DNA of 33,800 nucleotides from Acetobacteraceae bacterium (GCA_027483995.1 JAIXTK010000190.1:1-33800); one strand, 5' to 3'; counted from the stretch's first letter, positions 15,105 to 24,376 are shown. The notes: generated by a model from the sequence alone, not told the origin. Numbers and translations: made by a program.

Positions 15105-16199
15105 TCACGCCGCGCGGCGCAACAGGCGCCTGGCCATCTCCAGATAGGCGGCGACGAGGCGATCTGCATCCTCGGCCGTGGCATTCCACGGCAGTGACAC
15201 GCGCACGGCGCAGCCGGCCAGCGCGCCCAACCCCATCGCGGCGAGCACGTGGCTGGCCGCGACCTTGCCGGAGGAGCAGGCGGCGCCGGCCGAGACCTGG
15301 AAGCCCGCGAGATCGAGCGCAATCACCTGCGTATCCGCCCGCACGCCGGGCAGGGCGAGGCAGGTGGTGTTGGCCAGCCGCGGGGCGGCGGCGCCCAGGG
15401 CGACAGCACCGGCGGCGGTGGCGGCGGCCTCGATCCGGTCGCGCAGGGTGGCGAGGTGGGGCTGGTGGGGCAGGTCGGCCACCGCGGCGGCGGCGGCGGC
15501 GGCGAGGCCGGCGATGGCGGGAAGCGGGGGCGTGCCGCCGCGGCGCCCGCGTTCCTGCCCACCGCCACGCATCAGCGGCGGCAGGGCGGGGTCGCCGGCC
15601 AGCAGCAGCGCACCGGCGCCCATTGGCCCGCCGAGCTTGTGGCCGGAGACGGCGATGCTGTCCGCGCCCAGGGCCGGAAGGTCGATGGCGAGGCGCCCGG
15701 CGGCCTGCACGGCATCCACGTGCAGCCGCGCGCCATGGGCACGGCACAGTGCAGCGGCGTCGGCGATGGGGTGCAGCACGCCGGTTTCGTTGTTGGCGAG
15801 CATCAGGCATACCAGGGCAGGCGGGCCGGCGGCCAACTGGCGGGCCAGGGCGGGGAGGTCGGCGACGCCGGTCGTGTCCACCGCCACCATTTCGGCGCCC
15901 GGGGCGGCGGCGCGCACCGCATCATGCTCCGTGGCGCCGATCAGAATGCGCCGCCCGATGCCGAGGCCGTGCAGGGCGAGCGCGTTGGCCTCCGTGCCGC
16001 CGGAGGTGAACACCACGCCGGCGGGGGCGGCCCCGAAGCAGCCGGCGAGGCGGGCGCGCGCCTCCTCCAGCACCCGGCGTGCAGCACGTCCGGCGGCATG
16101 GACGGAAGAGGGATTGCCGGCCGCCTCCATCGCCGCCAGCACGGCCGCGCGGGCGGCGGGGCGCAACGGTTCGGTGGCATTCGCGTCGAAGTAGGCCAT
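15105..16199 (-). CDS. Cysteine desulfurase, NifS-like (first of a tandem pair)
   Basis: A 364-residue PLP enzyme paralogous to its downstream neighbour but shorter and more Ala-rich. It begins MAYFDANATEPLRP. Visible motifs are FTSGGTEANALALHG, GATEHDAV, LHVDAVQAAGRL, the PLP lysine K188 in VSGHKLGGPMGAGAL, RGGGQERGRRGGTP and the catalytic GAACSSGK with C308. All catalytic residues are present, so both copies should be active. The start is preceded by GGGAGGCGGC, a good ribosome binding site, and the gene heads the operon desulfurase-desulfurase-fdx-mnmA. No iscU, iscA or Rrf2-type regulator gene is present in the cluster as seen here. Confidence 0.94.
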   Translation of the reverse strand: MAYFDANATEPLRPAARAAVLAAMEAAGNPSSVHAAGRAARRVLEEARARLAGCFGAAPAGVVFTSGGTEANALALHGLGIGRRILIGATEHDAVRAAAPGAEMVAVDTTGVADLPALARQLAAGPPALVCLMLANNETGVLHPIADAAALCRAHGARLHVDAVQAAGRLAIDLPALGADSIAVSGHKLGGPMGAGALLLAGDPALPPLMRGGGQERGRRGGTPPLPAIAGLAAAAAAAVADLPHQPHLATLRDRIEAAATAAGAVALGAAAPRLANTTCLALPGVRADTQVIALDLAGFQVSAGAACSSGKVAASHVLAAMGLGALAGCAVRVSLPWNATAEDADRLVAAYLEMARRLLRRAA

Positions 16200-16564
16200 G
16201 CCGCCTCCCTTCAGGCGCTACAAAAGCGAACAAACAGCCGAAAGCGCGCAGCCGGGGGCTGCACGCTCCGCGCAACAATATGGCCGAGAGTCACTGAAAG
16301 CCTAGCGACTTCTTCTCTCGCGCGTCAACGAATCTCCTTGTCTCACACCCTGCAAGGGTGGCATGCCTTTCTGGCGTTGGTATCTGCGCTGGCCGAAGGC
16401 GCACCTTATGACAGTCTCGCGAGGCCGTGATCTTCGTGCCCAGCAGACGCCCGGCGCGGCGCAGTTTTCGCGCGGGCAGGGGCATTATTCGACACGCCTC
16501 CATGTACGGTTCGCGGCGCTTCCTCCGCGGGCCTCCAGCAACAGGGATCGGAATTCCGCGCACC
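16200..16564. other. Divergent intergenic region (365 bp) between the sulfur operon and an alpha/beta hydrolase
   Basis: No convincing gene. It must carry the promoters of the desulfurase operon (minus) and the hydrolase (plus). Apart from the minus-strand promoter candidate at 16299-16328 and the ribosome binding site next to 16199, I see no clear operator, riboswitch or repeat. Short track ORFs here have atypical codon use. Confidence 0.6.
16299..16328 (-). promoter_or_regulatory. Candidate sigma-70-type promoter for the desulfurase-fdx-mnmA operon
   Basis: On the minus strand, TTGACG (complement of 16323-16328) is followed after 18 bp by TAGGCT (complement of 16299-16304), about 100 bp upstream of the first desulfurase start. 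The -35 matches five of six consensus bases; the -10 is weak. Inference only. Confidence 0.35.
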
Positions 16565-17230
16565 ATGCCTGAAGTCATGTTCGCTGGCCCTGACGGCCGC
16601 CTCGAGGGCCGTTACCACCACTCCAAGGAAACCGGCGCCCCGCTGGCGCTGATCATGCATCCGCACCCGCTGCATGGCGGGACGATGAACAACCGCGTTG
16701 CCTACACGATGTACCAGTCTTTCCAGAAGCTGGGCTTTTCCGTGATGCGGTTCAACTTCCGCGGCGTGGGCCGCAGCCAGGGCCGCTACGATGGCGGCAT
16801 CGGCGAGATCAGCGACGCCGCAGCGGCGCTGGACTGGATGCAGGCGGTGAACCCGAACCATGGCGGGCTGTGGATCAGCGGCTATTCGTTCGGCGCCTTC
16901 GTGGGCATGCAGCTGCTGATGCGCCGGCCGGAAGTCTCCGGCTGGGTGAGCGTGGCGCCGCCGGCCAACCACTATGATTTCGGCTTCCTCGCCCCCTGCC
17001 CCTGCGGCGGCCTGATGCTGCACGGCGACACCGACGAGCTGGTGCCGGAGCCCGCCGTACGGAAGCTGGTGGACAAGCTGAACACCCAGAAGGGCGTGAA
17101 GGTCGATTACCGCATCCTGGAAGGTGCGGACCACGTGTTCGCCGCCCAGGCCGACGATATCGGCGAGGCGATCGAGGACCACGTTCGCACCACCATGTCC
17201 CGCCGCACCATGGCGCTCGCCGCCGACTAA
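16565..17230 (+). CDS. Small alpha/beta hydrolase (COG2945-like)
   Basis: A 221-residue serine hydrolase. The start MPEVMFAGPDGRLEGRY is chosen over the track start at 16427 because the extra residues show no family similarity and cover likely promoter DNA. The family signature is the HPHPLHGGTMNN segment (residues 32-43), then RFNFRGVGRSQG. The nucleophile elbow is GYSFG with Ser108, followed by LHGDTDELVP (acid) and EGADHVF (His). Similar proteins are small cytosolic esterase-like enzymes of unknown substrate; there is no signal peptide. It diverges from the cysteine desulfurase operon. The neighbourhood may reflect conserved gene order, but a functional link to sulfur metabolism is unproven. 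Confidence 0.9.
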   Translation: MPEVMFAGPDGRLEGRYHHSKETGAPLALIMHPHPLHGGTMNNRVAYTMYQSFQKLGFSVMRFNFRGVGRSQGRYDGGIGEISDAAAALDWMQAVNPNHGGLWISGYSFGAFVGMQLLMRRPEVSGWVSVAPPANHYDFGFLAPCPCGGLMLHGDTDELVPEPAVRKLVDKLNTQKGVKVDYRILEGADHVFAAQADDIGEAIEDHVRTTMSRRTMALAAD

Positions 17231-17251
17231 GTCCGCCCGCCTACCCGGACT

Positions 17252-17286
17252 GAAGCAGCCCCGCACACCGTTCGCGGGGCTTCTTC
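17252..17286 (+). terminator. Likely intrinsic terminator between the hydrolase and tyrS
   Basis: GAAGCAGCCCCGC and GCGGGGCTTCTTC form a GC-rich stem with one bulge around the loop ACACCGTT. It sits 21 bp after the hydrolase stop. The 3' side is only moderately T-rich (CTTCTTCATGT), so termination strength is uncertain. Confidence 0.65.
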
Positions 17287-17339
17287 ATGTCTGGGCCCCG
17301 CGCTAGAAACCCGCCGACCCCACCCCGGAACCCACCTCC

Positions 17340-18581
17340 ATGCCCAGCAGCGACTTTCTGCACGAGGCCACCGAACGCGGCTTCGTCTTCCAGTGCACCG
17401 ATACCGAGGCGCTCGACGCAGCACTCAAGGCCGGGCCGGTGGCGGGCTATATCGGCTTCGACGCCACGGCCAATTCGCTGCACGTGGGCAGCCTGGTGCA
17501 GATCATGCTGCTGCGCCTGCTGCAGCGCACCGGCAACAAGCCGGTCACGCTGATGGGTGGCGGCACCAGCCGCATTGGCGACCCCTCCTTCCGCGACGAG
17601 GCCCGATCCCTGCTCACCGATGAGCAGATCGCCGCCAACCTCGCCGGCATACGGCGCTGCTTCGATCCGTTCGTGCGCTTCGGCGATGGCGCCACCGACG
17701 CGATCATGCCCAACAACGCGGATTGGCTGGACAAGCTCGGCTATATCCAGCTGCTGCGCGAGGTCGGTGTCCATTTCAGCGTGAACCGCATGCTGTCGTT
17801 CGACAGCGTGAAGTCGCGCCTGGACCGGGACCAGGGGCTGACCTTCCTGGAGTTCAACTACTCCATCCTGCAGAGCTACGATTTCCGCGAGCTGAACCGC
17901 CAGTATGGCGTCACCCTGCAGATGGGCGGCTCCGACCAGTGGGGCAACATCGTCTCCGGCATCGACCTGGTGCGCCGCACGGACGCCAAGCAGGTGTTCG
18001 GCCTGACTACGCCGCTGATCGCCACCGCATCGGGCGCCAAGATGGGCAAGTCCGCCCAGGGTGCGGTGTGGCTGACGGCCGACCGCCTGCCGGTGTTCGA
18101 CTATTGGCAGTTCTGGCGCAACACGGAGGATGCGGATGTCGGCCGCTTCCTGCGCCTGTTCACCGACCTGCCACTGGCCGAGATCGCGCGGCTGGAGGCG
18201 CTCGGCGGGTCGGAGATCAACGAGGCGAAGAAGATCCTGGCCACCGAGGCCACCACGCTGGCGCACGGCGCCGTGGCGGCGCAGGCCGCGGCCGAGGCGG
18301 CGCGCGGGCTGTTCGAGAGCGGTGGCAGTGGCGGCGAGATCCCGCTGGCCCTCATCCCCGCCGACAAGGTGGGCGAGGGTGTGCCGGCCTTCCTGCTGGT
18401 GGCGCTGTCAGGGCTGGCCGCCAGCAACGCCGAGGCGCGCCGCCTGGTGCGCGGCGGCGGGGTGCGGGTGGATGATGCCGTGGTGTCCGACGAAGGCCAG
18501 GTGTTCACCCCGGCACAGCTCGCCGCGGGCGTGAAGCTGTCGGTCGGGCGCAAGCACCACCGGCTGGTGAAGGCCGGGTAG
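17340..18581 (+). CDS. tyrS: Tyrosine--tRNA ligase
   Basis: Tyrosyl-tRNA synthetase attaches tyrosine to its tRNA. The 413-residue class I enzyme has [17 protein letters not shown], where HVGS stands for the HIGH motif (about residue 48). It also has [24 protein letters not shown] for tyrosine and ATP binding, and the KMSKS-like loop [10 protein letters not shown] near residue 234. The C-terminal S4-type RNA-binding domain carries [13 protein letters not shown]. Length is normal for the bacterial TyrRS type 1. The start ATG at 17340 gives [15 protein letters not shown], as expected. It converges with the small gene at 18588-18878 with only 6 bp between the stops. Confidence 0.97.
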   Translation: MPSSDFLHEATERGFVFQCTDTEALDAALKAGPVAGYIGFDATANSLHVGSLVQIMLLRLLQRTGNKPVTLMGGGTSRIGDPSFRDEARSLLTDEQIAANLAGIRRCFDPFVRFGDGATDAIMPNNADWLDKLGYIQLLREVGVHFSVNRMLSFDSVKSRLDRDQGLTFLEFNYSILQSYDFRELNRQYGVTLQMGGSDQWGNIVSGIDLVRRTDAKQVFGLTTPLIATASGAKMGKSAQGAVWLTADRLPVFDYWQFWRNTEDADVGRFLRLFTDLPLAEIARLEALGGSEINEAKKILATEATTLAHGAVAAQAAAEAARGLFESGGSGGEIPLALIPADKVGEGVPAFLLVALSGLAASNAEARRLVRGGGVRVDDAVVSDEGQVFTPAQLAAGVKLSVGRKHHRLVKAG

Positions 18582-18587
18582 CGGCTT

Positions 18588-18878
18588 TCAGCTCCGGCGC
18601 TTCGCCCGCAGCCAGTCCAGGTGCTCGCGGGCGTGGTTGACGGTGAAGGTCTCCCGCCGCCGGTCGCCGCCGAAGCGGCGGATGCGGCGTTCGGTGATCT
18701 TTTCCAGCGCCACCAGGATCTCCTCCGCCGCCTCCAGGTCGCCCACGCCGCAGGCGTGGTTGAAGGCGGTCAGGACCTTGTCGGCCACGCGCATGCCGCC
18801 GGGATACTCGGCGGGCGGGGTGGCGGCCGAGGGCGAGGCGTGCGGGCCGGCATCGGGCTTGGGCAGGATGTCCCGCAT
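18588..18878 (-). CDS. Small conserved-looking protein of unknown function
   Basis: A 96-residue soluble protein that I do not recognise by family name. After a Pro/Ala-rich N-terminus (about 1-28) comes a compact helical part, MRVADKVLTAFNHACGVGD, with LEAAEEILVALEKITERR and a basic C-terminus HAREHLDWLRAKRRS. The alternation of Ala/Leu and charged residues suggests a TPR-like helical hairpin. A strong ribosome binding site, GGAGGAACCCC before ATG, supports the start and real translation. It has no membrane segment or cysteine pair. It is monocistronic as far as visible, convergent with tyrS and separated by 130 bp from the esterase-like gene upstream. Confidence 0.75.
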   Translation of the reverse strand: MRDILPKPDAGPHASPSAATPPAEYPGGMRVADKVLTAFNHACGVGDLEAAEEILVALEKITERRIRRFGGDRRRETFTVNHAREHLDWLRAKRRS

Positions 18879-19008
18879 GGGGTTCCTCCGTTACGTGTGG
18901 CGGAGCGTATCCTTCGCCGGCACGGCTGAACGGAGTGTGAAGGAATGCGGGCCCAGGCCCGATGGCCTCATGCCGGCCGCCGCCGGCCAGCCCGGCGCGC
19001 GGTTGGTA

Positions 19009-20331
19009 TCAGTCGGGAACGGGCATGTTGAAGGCCACGCACCAGTTGGCAAGCGGCAGCCGCTGTCCCTGCCATTCCGGCAGATCGGCCGCCGCATCGT
19101 GCCCGGTGAGGGGGTCGTATTCGTAGGTGTCCTCGGCACGCGCGGGGTCGCTGTCGTGCAGGGCGCCCAGCCCGCCATGGCGGGCGCGGTCGGCATAGCG
19201 CACGCGCAGCGCCGGCCCCGGTGCGCGTGCCATGGTGATGGCCACGCGATCCGGCCCTTCCAGCACCACGGCGGCGATCGGCACCTCGCCCGCGGCGTCC
19301 ACCAGGGTGAATCCGCCATCGCGCGGTGCCACCTGCATGCGGTGGCGGAACGGCTTGCCCCAGGCCAGCGGCGGCACCGGAACGTGGAAGCGCAGACGCA
19401 CCACATCGCCCTCGCGCCGCACGGCCAGGGGGTGCAGCGGCTTCCAGGCCTCGCCGCGCGTGAGCACGCGGTGCATCACCTTGCCGAACTGCGCGCCGAG
19501 CCAGCGGTAGCCGTTCGGATCGAGGTGCCCCCCCTTGTCCGGCACCGGGTAGGCGGGGCCGACCATGAAGCAGCCGGGGTCGGAGAGCGCCACGTCCAGC
19601 TGGGCCATGGCCACCGCGTGGTCGTCCTGCGCGTAGACACCGCCGGTCTGGTAGAGGAACAGCGCCGGCGGCTCGGCCTGGCCGGCGATCCCGTGCACCA
19701 CGTCCTGCATCACGTCGTCGCGCCAGCGCCGCAGCGTGGCACGATATGCCTCGCGGTCGCCTCCGTTCCCGTCCGGGCCGCGCGTGTCCTGCTCGCCTTG
19801 CAGGAACAGCAGCGCCACGATGCCGTAGCTCTGCCCGGCGCCGGCGGCTGTCTGGCGCGCCAGGGCGGCACAATCGCGCAGGCGCAGGAACATCTCCGGG
19901 CGCGCGCCCTTGGACAGTGCGGCCAGGGTTCGCCCGCCCACGCCGCAGGTGCTGGCCAGCAGCGGATGCGCTGCCGCGCCTGGATCCTCGGCCAGCATCC
20001 GCCCGCGCCAGTGGTTCACCGCCGCTTCCAGCACTGTCTCGCCCAGCGCGGTGGCGCGCGGTGGCAGGCCGGCGGCCTGGGCGGGGGAGAGCAGCGCGCC
20101 GCTCTCGCGCTCCTGCACCGTGGCGGCCAGTGGGTGGAAGGCCGCTTCGCCCACTGGCCGCCAGGTGGGCCGGTTCTCGTCCCGTGGCCGCACGCTGCGC
20201 CCCAGCATCAGGCAATCATGCCGCGGCGTGGTGGACAGCGCCGGCCAGCCTTCCCAGCCACTGGCCAGCGACTGGCCGTAGGCGATCACATGGTTGATCC
20301 CGAAGACAGGCCGGGCCAGGGGCGGGCTCAC
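19009..20331 (-). CDS. SGNH / sialate O-acetylesterase-like hydrolase
   Basis: About 440 residues. The start is taken as GTG at 20331, whose GTGA overlaps the TGA stop of the upstream HAD gene by 4 nt, indicating translational coupling. The longer track ORF reads backwards into that gene. Near the N-terminus INHVIAYGQSLASGWEG resembles the first block of carbohydrate esterases of the sialate O-acetylesterase type, with the Ser as nucleophile. FLQGEQDTRGP resembles the QGE block, and GGHLDPNGYRWLG would provide the Asp/His block, though the His is not in the usual position. There is no signal peptide. The C-terminal part (about 300-440) looks like a beta-sandwich. Deacetylation of a sugar or another small ester is possible; the substrate is unknown. 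Confidence 0.78.
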   Translation of the reverse strand: MSPPLARPVFGINHVIAYGQSLASGWEGWPALSTTPRHDCLMLGRSVRPRDENRPTWRPVGEAAFHPLAATVQERESGALLSPAQAAGLPPRATALGETVLEAAVNHWRGRMLAEDPGAAAHPLLASTCGVGGRTLAALSKGARPEMFLRLRDCAALARQTAAGAGQSYGIVALLFLQGEQDTRGPDGNGGDREAYRATLRRWRDDVMQDVVHGIAGQAEPPALFLYQTGGVYAQDDHAVAMAQLDVALSDPGCFMVGPAYPVPDKGGHLDPNGYRWLGAQFGKVMHRVLTRGEAWKPLHPLAVRREGDVVRLRFHVPVPPLAWGKPFRHRMQVAPRDGGFTLVDAAGEVPIAAVVLEGPDRVAITMARAPGPALRVRYADRARHGGLGALHDSDPARAEDTYEYDPLTGHDAAADLPEWQGQRLPLANWCVAFNMPVPD

Positions 20332-21062
20332 AGGCCGAGCTGTGCGGCCATGTCCTCGATATCGGCCGCCACGATGTCCCAGTCGCTGTCGGCGGCGAAG
20401 TCGCGCACCTGCAGCGGGCCGTATTCGGTGGGGCGCGGCCAGAAGGCGGTGCGCAGGCCGCAGCGCCGGGCGGCGTGCAGGTCGTTGTTGTGGGCGGCGG
20501 CCATCATCACCTCGCCGGGCTGCAGGCCCAGGATGCGTGCGGCCCCCAGATAGGTTTCCGGATCCGGCTTGTAGTGGCCGAACAGCTCCGTGGAGCACAC
20601 CATGTCCCACGGGATGCCGGCACGCTTGGCCATGTTGACCAGCAGCGCCACGTTGCCGTTGGAGAGCGGGCCGATGATGTAGCGGGCCCGCAGGCGGGTG
20701 AGGCCCGGCACCGCATCCGGCCACGGGTTCAGCCGGTGCCAGCCGCGGTTGATGTGGTCCAGGTCGGCCTCCGACAGGCCGGTGATGCCGAACCGTGCCA
20801 CCAGCTGGTCCAGCGTGGCGCGGTGCAGGTCATCGAGGATGGTCCAGGGCAGCTCGCCGCGGCGGACCCGGTCCATGGAGGGGGCATAGGCGGCGCGCCA
20901 GGCATCCACCAGCCCGGCCCAGTCGCCGGCGATGCCGCGCGTGGCGGCCCAGGCGGACAGGTCCGCGATCAGGCTGCCACGCCAATCGACCACCGAGCCG
21001 AACGTGTCGAACAGGATGGCCTTCACCGGGGCGAGGTCGGGGCGGGGCAAGGTTGATGCCAT
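20328..21062 (-). CDS. HAD-superfamily haloacid dehalogenase type II-like hydrolase
   Basis: A 244-residue HAD enzyme. Motif I is ILFDTFGSVVDWRGS with nucleophile Asp19. Motif II is PLSNGN, the motif III lysine is in GHYKPDPETY, and motif IV is represented by MMAAAHNNDLHAAR. The DTFGxVVDWR pattern and SNGN are typical of L-2-haloacid dehalogenases, which remove halide by hydrolysis. HAD substrates are hard to predict, and phosphatase activity cannot be excluded. It starts 56 bp downstream of the AsmA-like gene on the same strand and overlaps the esterase-like gene by 4 nt. The three could form one transcript, although their roles do not obviously connect. Confidence 0.9.
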   Translation of the reverse strand: MASTLPRPDLAPVKAILFDTFGSVVDWRGSLIADLSAWAATRGIAGDWAGLVDAWRAAYAPSMDRVRRGELPWTILDDLHRATLDQLVARFGITGLSEADLDHINRGWHRLNPWPDAVPGLTRLRARYIIGPLSNGNVALLVNMAKRAGIPWDMVCSTELFGHYKPDPETYLGAARILGLQPGEVMMAAAHNNDLHAARRCGLRTAFWPRPTEYGPLQVRDFAADSDWDIVAADIEDMAAQLGL

Positions 21063-21118
21063 GGTGTTCCCTTTGTTGTATCCTTTTGCATCCGTATTCC
21101 CGCCGGGAGCAAGCCCCG

Positions 21119-24100
21119 TCAGTTCTGCCCGCCCTCGCGCGAGCCTGGCGTTGGCGTGGCCGGCCCGGCGCCGGCTGGCATTCCCTCGAAGATGCCGCGC
21201 AGGAAGCCGGGCGCCACTGCCGAGAGCGGATTCACCCGCACCGAGGGATCGTCGAACCCGCCGGTGACGACATAGGCCATGGCGAACAGCCCGCCGCCGG
21301 TCTCCGGGCTCACCAGCTTGCCGATCACCGGCACCCGGCCGAGCAGCGAGTTGAGGAAATAGGCCGGCACCACCGTGCCCTGCAGGTCGAACTGGCGCCG
21401 GATCATGTCGATCCGGCCCTTGATGGTGAGGCCGAGCGAGGCGCTGAACACCCGCGCATCGGCCAGCTCGATCATGTCGCCGCGGTAGCGGAACGGCCCC
21501 ACCAGGCGGGAGAAGCGCAGATCCGGCCCGCTGAACGCCTCGAAGGCGCCCACCACCGTCACCGCCTGCAGCAGCTTGGCCACCGCCGGGGCATCGCGCA
21601 CGCCGAACTCGGTGATCTCCGCCGTGCCCGACAGCAGGTGGTCGGTCCGCGTATCGTCGTAGCTGCCCGTGAGGTCGAGCCGGCCGCCGCGGATCTGGTC
21701 AGTGACATCGAGCGCCGCCAGGAGCCCGCCGGCATCCTGGGCGGTGATGGTCAGGCTGCGCCGCCGCGGCAGGCCTGATGGCAGGATGGAAAGCTCGAAC
21801 GGCCCCAGCCCGGCCCGGCCGGTGACGCGTGCGACGCGGGTGTTCAGCCCGTCATTCTCGCTGCGCGCGCGCACCGCGGTGATGATCCGCCCGGGGCCCA
21901 GCACCAGCCGTTCCACCTGCAGCTCCGCATTCCAGACCGGGCCGCGCTGCTCCTCGCCCGGTTTCACCGGGTCGCGCCGGGCCATCTCGCCGGTGAGGTC
22001 GAGGCTGGGGCCGGAGAGGCGCACCATCCACGGCTCGCCATCGGCGCGCGGCCATTGGATCTCGCCCTGCGCGTTCGTGCCGCTGCCCAGCACGGCGCGC
22101 GCCAGGCGCAGCTTGCGCGGGGCGCCGGCCGGCAGGTCCAGCGCCGCCTGCACCGAAATGCCGTCGCCCTCCACGCGCAGCCTTTCGATGGCGGCCAGCC
22201 GGTCGCGTTGCAGCACCGCCTGCAGCTCGGCGATCGCCGGCCGGCCGGCGGGCTTGCTCCAGTTGAGCCGATCGGCGCGCAGCCCCAGCCGGCCGATATC
22301 CGCGCGCACGGCCAGGTCGGAGCGCCCGTTGCGCCGCTCCACCAGGTCCAGCTTCAGCGCCGCCGACCCTTCCAGCACCAGTTCCTGCGTATTCAGCCCC
22401 AGCGCCACCATCTGCGCCGCCTCCGCCGTGCCGCTGAGCGTGACCTTCTGGATCACCTGGCTGGCCGGGCCGGCGGTGAAATCCGCCTCCACCGCCACCT
22501 GCGACGGGATGCCCGCCAGCGTGGCGGTGCCCGTCAGGCGCAGCCCGTCATTGCCGGCCTCGAAGGCCAGCGCCCCGTTGGTGAGGTCGTGCCCGGCGGC
22601 GATCCCGCCCAATGCCAGGGCCGAGAGCTTGCCGCGCGTGCTGATCCGCACCTCGTCCATCGGCAGGTCGTTGATCAGCGGCATGGAGGCGATCGTCACC
22701 CGCCCCTCCACCCGCCCGGCCGGGTTGCGCATCGGCACCGGGCGGCGGCTGAGCAGGTTCAGCCGCGGATGGTTCAGCACCGCCACCAGGTCCGGTACCG
22801 GGCCTTCCATGTCCACGGTGATGGTGGCGAACTGCTCGCTCTGCGCCAGCCCGGTCAGCCGCACCGTGCCGCCGGTCAGCACCAGCCCGGCCTGCACGCC
22901 GGAGCGGGCGGTGATCTCGATCTCGTTGGCCGACAGGAAGGCGAGCCGCGCGGCCACGCGCTCCGTCGGTGGCACCGGGCGCAGCCAGTGCACCACCATG
23001 TCGCGCCCTTCCACCGCGCCGGAAACCTCGGTCAGCTCCCCGTCCGACAGGTCGGGGGCGGCCAGCACGCGCAGCCGCAGATTGAGATCATGTGCCGTGC
23101 CGGCGGTGATGTTGGTGGTGACCCAGTCCTTCGCGCCGGGGGCGACCCCGTCGGGCCAGAGGTCCGCGAGGTCTGCGAAGCCCACCTGGTCCAGCTGCAG
23201 GTCGAGTAGGCCCGCGAGCATCGTGCCCTGTGGCCGCACCGTGGCCATGCCCGTCAGCACCGTCTGTCGCGCCCCGCCGCCGGTGGGCAGCGCGAGGCGC
23301 CGCAGCGCCACCCGAGCCCCCTCCGGCGAGCCCTCGATCTCGGCCAGCCCGCCCGACACCGCCAGTTGGCCCGTGCCGATGCGCAGGGTACCGGCGCCCA
23401 TGCGCGCCTGCAGCCGGCCATGGCGCGGCAGCAGGTCCGCCCCCAGCTCGGCCGTTGCCGTCAGCGCCACCGTGGCGTGCACGGCGGCAAGTGGGGCGAA
23501 GGCCGGGCTGAGGGATGCGAACTCCGCCGGCACCACGGCGGCGAGCGTGGCCGCCACCGCCAGGGTGGGTGGTCCGCTGGACCCATCGGTCTGCGGCTGC
23601 GCGGCGGGCAGGGACAGCTCGGCCGCGACATCCAGCCGGCGATCGCCCACCATCAGCTCCAGCGCCGCGGTGCCCTCCACCCCGCCGGCGGCGAAGCGGA
23701 TGAGGTCCAGCTCCAGCCGCGGCGTGCGCCAGACCACGCCCAGCGCGTCGTCCTGCACCGTGACGTTGATGTCGCGCAGCTGCAGCCGGCGCAGCTGGCC
23801 CAGCAGCGAGGCCCGCCCCTCTGCCGCGAACCCGGGCGGTTGGGCCAGCGCCTCGAACAGCCAGCCGAAATCAGGAGCCCGGTGCGCGGCGGGCAGCACC
23901 GTCTCATCCTCGCGCGGCGCGGTGAAATCCACTGCCAGGCTGCCATCCCGCTTGCGCACCGCGCGTACCCGGGCGCCCTGCACCAGCAGCGCGCGCGGCG
24001 CGATCGTGCCGGTGGCCAGCGCACGCACGGAAAGGGAGACATCCACCTCCGGCACCTGCGCCACGCGCCGCCCCTCGGCATCGTGCACCACGAGCTCGCG

Positions 24101-24376
24101 CACGCGGATGTCCAACGGCCGGTCCACGCCGCGGCTGAAGCCTTCCCACACCAGCGCCGCCTCGCCGACCTCGATGCGCATCGGCGCGATCTGGCGGTTG
24201 GCCGCCTCTACCAGCTGCTCGGCCAGCCACGGCACCGCAAGAGGCCCCTGGTCCAGCCGCCACGCCAGTGCGAGCAGCCCGGCCGCCGGCAGCACCAGCA
24301 GCAGCAGGGCGATGCGAAGCACCTGGTGCAGCGTGCGCCCGGCCGCCCCGGCGGCTTGACCGATCACCTGCCGCAT
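21119..24376 (-). CDS. AsmA/YhdP-like large envelope protein (DUF3971-type)
   Basis: A 1085-residue protein anchored by one N-terminal transmembrane helix (VLRIALLLLVLPAAGLLALAW, about residues 20-42) with a long periplasmic part. The C-terminus contains the AsmA-like signature: GTVVPAYFLNSLLGRVPVIG, then GGLFAMAYVVTGGFDDP and VNPLSAVAPGFLRGIF. Repetitive beta-strand sequence throughout fits the extended groove of AsmA-like bridge proteins. Homologues such as YhdP are implicated in moving phospholipids between inner and outer membranes; that role is inferred here. The start MRQVIGQAAG is 17 bp from the divergent glnE start, so each promoter probably lies inside the other gene. Length is normal for this family. 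Confidence 0.9.
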   Translation of the reverse strand: MRQVIGQAAGAAGRTLHQVLRIALLLLVLPAAGLLALAWRLDQGPLAVPWLAEQLVEAANRQIAPMRIEVGEAALVWEGFSRGVDRPLDIRVRELVVHDAEGRRVAQVPEVDVSLSVRALATGTIAPRALLVQGARVRAVRKRDGSLAVDFTAPREDETVLPAAHRAPDFGWLFEALAQPPGFAAEGRASLLGQLRRLQLRDINVTVQDDALGVVWRTPRLELDLIRFAAGGVEGTAALELMVGDRRLDVAAELSLPAAQPQTDGSSGPPTLAVAATLAAVVPAEFASLSPAFAPLAAVHATVALTATAELGADLLPRHGRLQARMGAGTLRIGTGQLAVSGGLAEIEGSPEGARVALRRLALPTGGGARQTVLTGMATVRPQGTMLAGLLDLQLDQVGFADLADLWPDGVAPGAKDWVTTNITAGTAHDLNLRLRVLAAPDLSDGELTEVSGAVEGRDMVVHWLRPVPPTERVAARLAFLSANEIEITARSGVQAGLVLTGGTVRLTGLAQSEQFATITVDMEGPVPDLVAVLNHPRLNLLSRRPVPMRNPAGRVEGRVTIASMPLINDLPMDEVRISTRGKLSALALGGIAAGHDLTNGALAFEAGNDGLRLTGTATLAGIPSQVAVEADFTAGPASQVIQKVTLSGTAEAAQMVALGLNTQELVLEGSAALKLDLVERRNGRSDLAVRADIGRLGLRADRLNWSKPAGRPAIAELQAVLQRDRLAAIERLRVEGDGISVQAALDLPAGAPRKLRLARAVLGSGTNAQGEIQWPRADGEPWMVRLSGPSLDLTGEMARRDPVKPGEEQRGPVWNAELQVERLVLGPGRIITAVRARSENDGLNTRVARVTGRAGLGPFELSILPSGLPRRRSLTITAQDAGGLLAALDVTDQIRGGRLDLTGSYDDTRTDHLLSGTAEITEFGVRDAPAVAKLLQAVTVVGAFEAFSGPDLRFSRLVGPFRYRGDMIELADARVFSASLGLTIKGRIDMIRRQFDLQGTVVPAYFLNSLLGRVPVIGKLVSPETGGGLFAMAYVVTGGFDDPSVRVNPLSAVAPGFLRGIFEGMPAGAGPATPTPGSREGGQN

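Noticed and set aside
16427-16564. N-terminal extension of the small alpha/beta hydrolase in the ORF track
   Set aside because: Arg-rich residues unlike the family N-terminus. The ATG at 16565 gives the expected length.
18637-20553. 638-residue plus-strand ORF across the small gene and the esterase-like gene
   Set aside because: Runs through several genes on the opposite strand, with no family signal. The minus-strand frames have ribosome binding sites, coupling and motifs.
21669-24359. 896-residue plus-strand ORF opposite the AsmA-like gene
   Set aside because: Ser/Arg/Pro-rich shadow translation. The minus-strand AsmA C-terminal signature is unambiguous.
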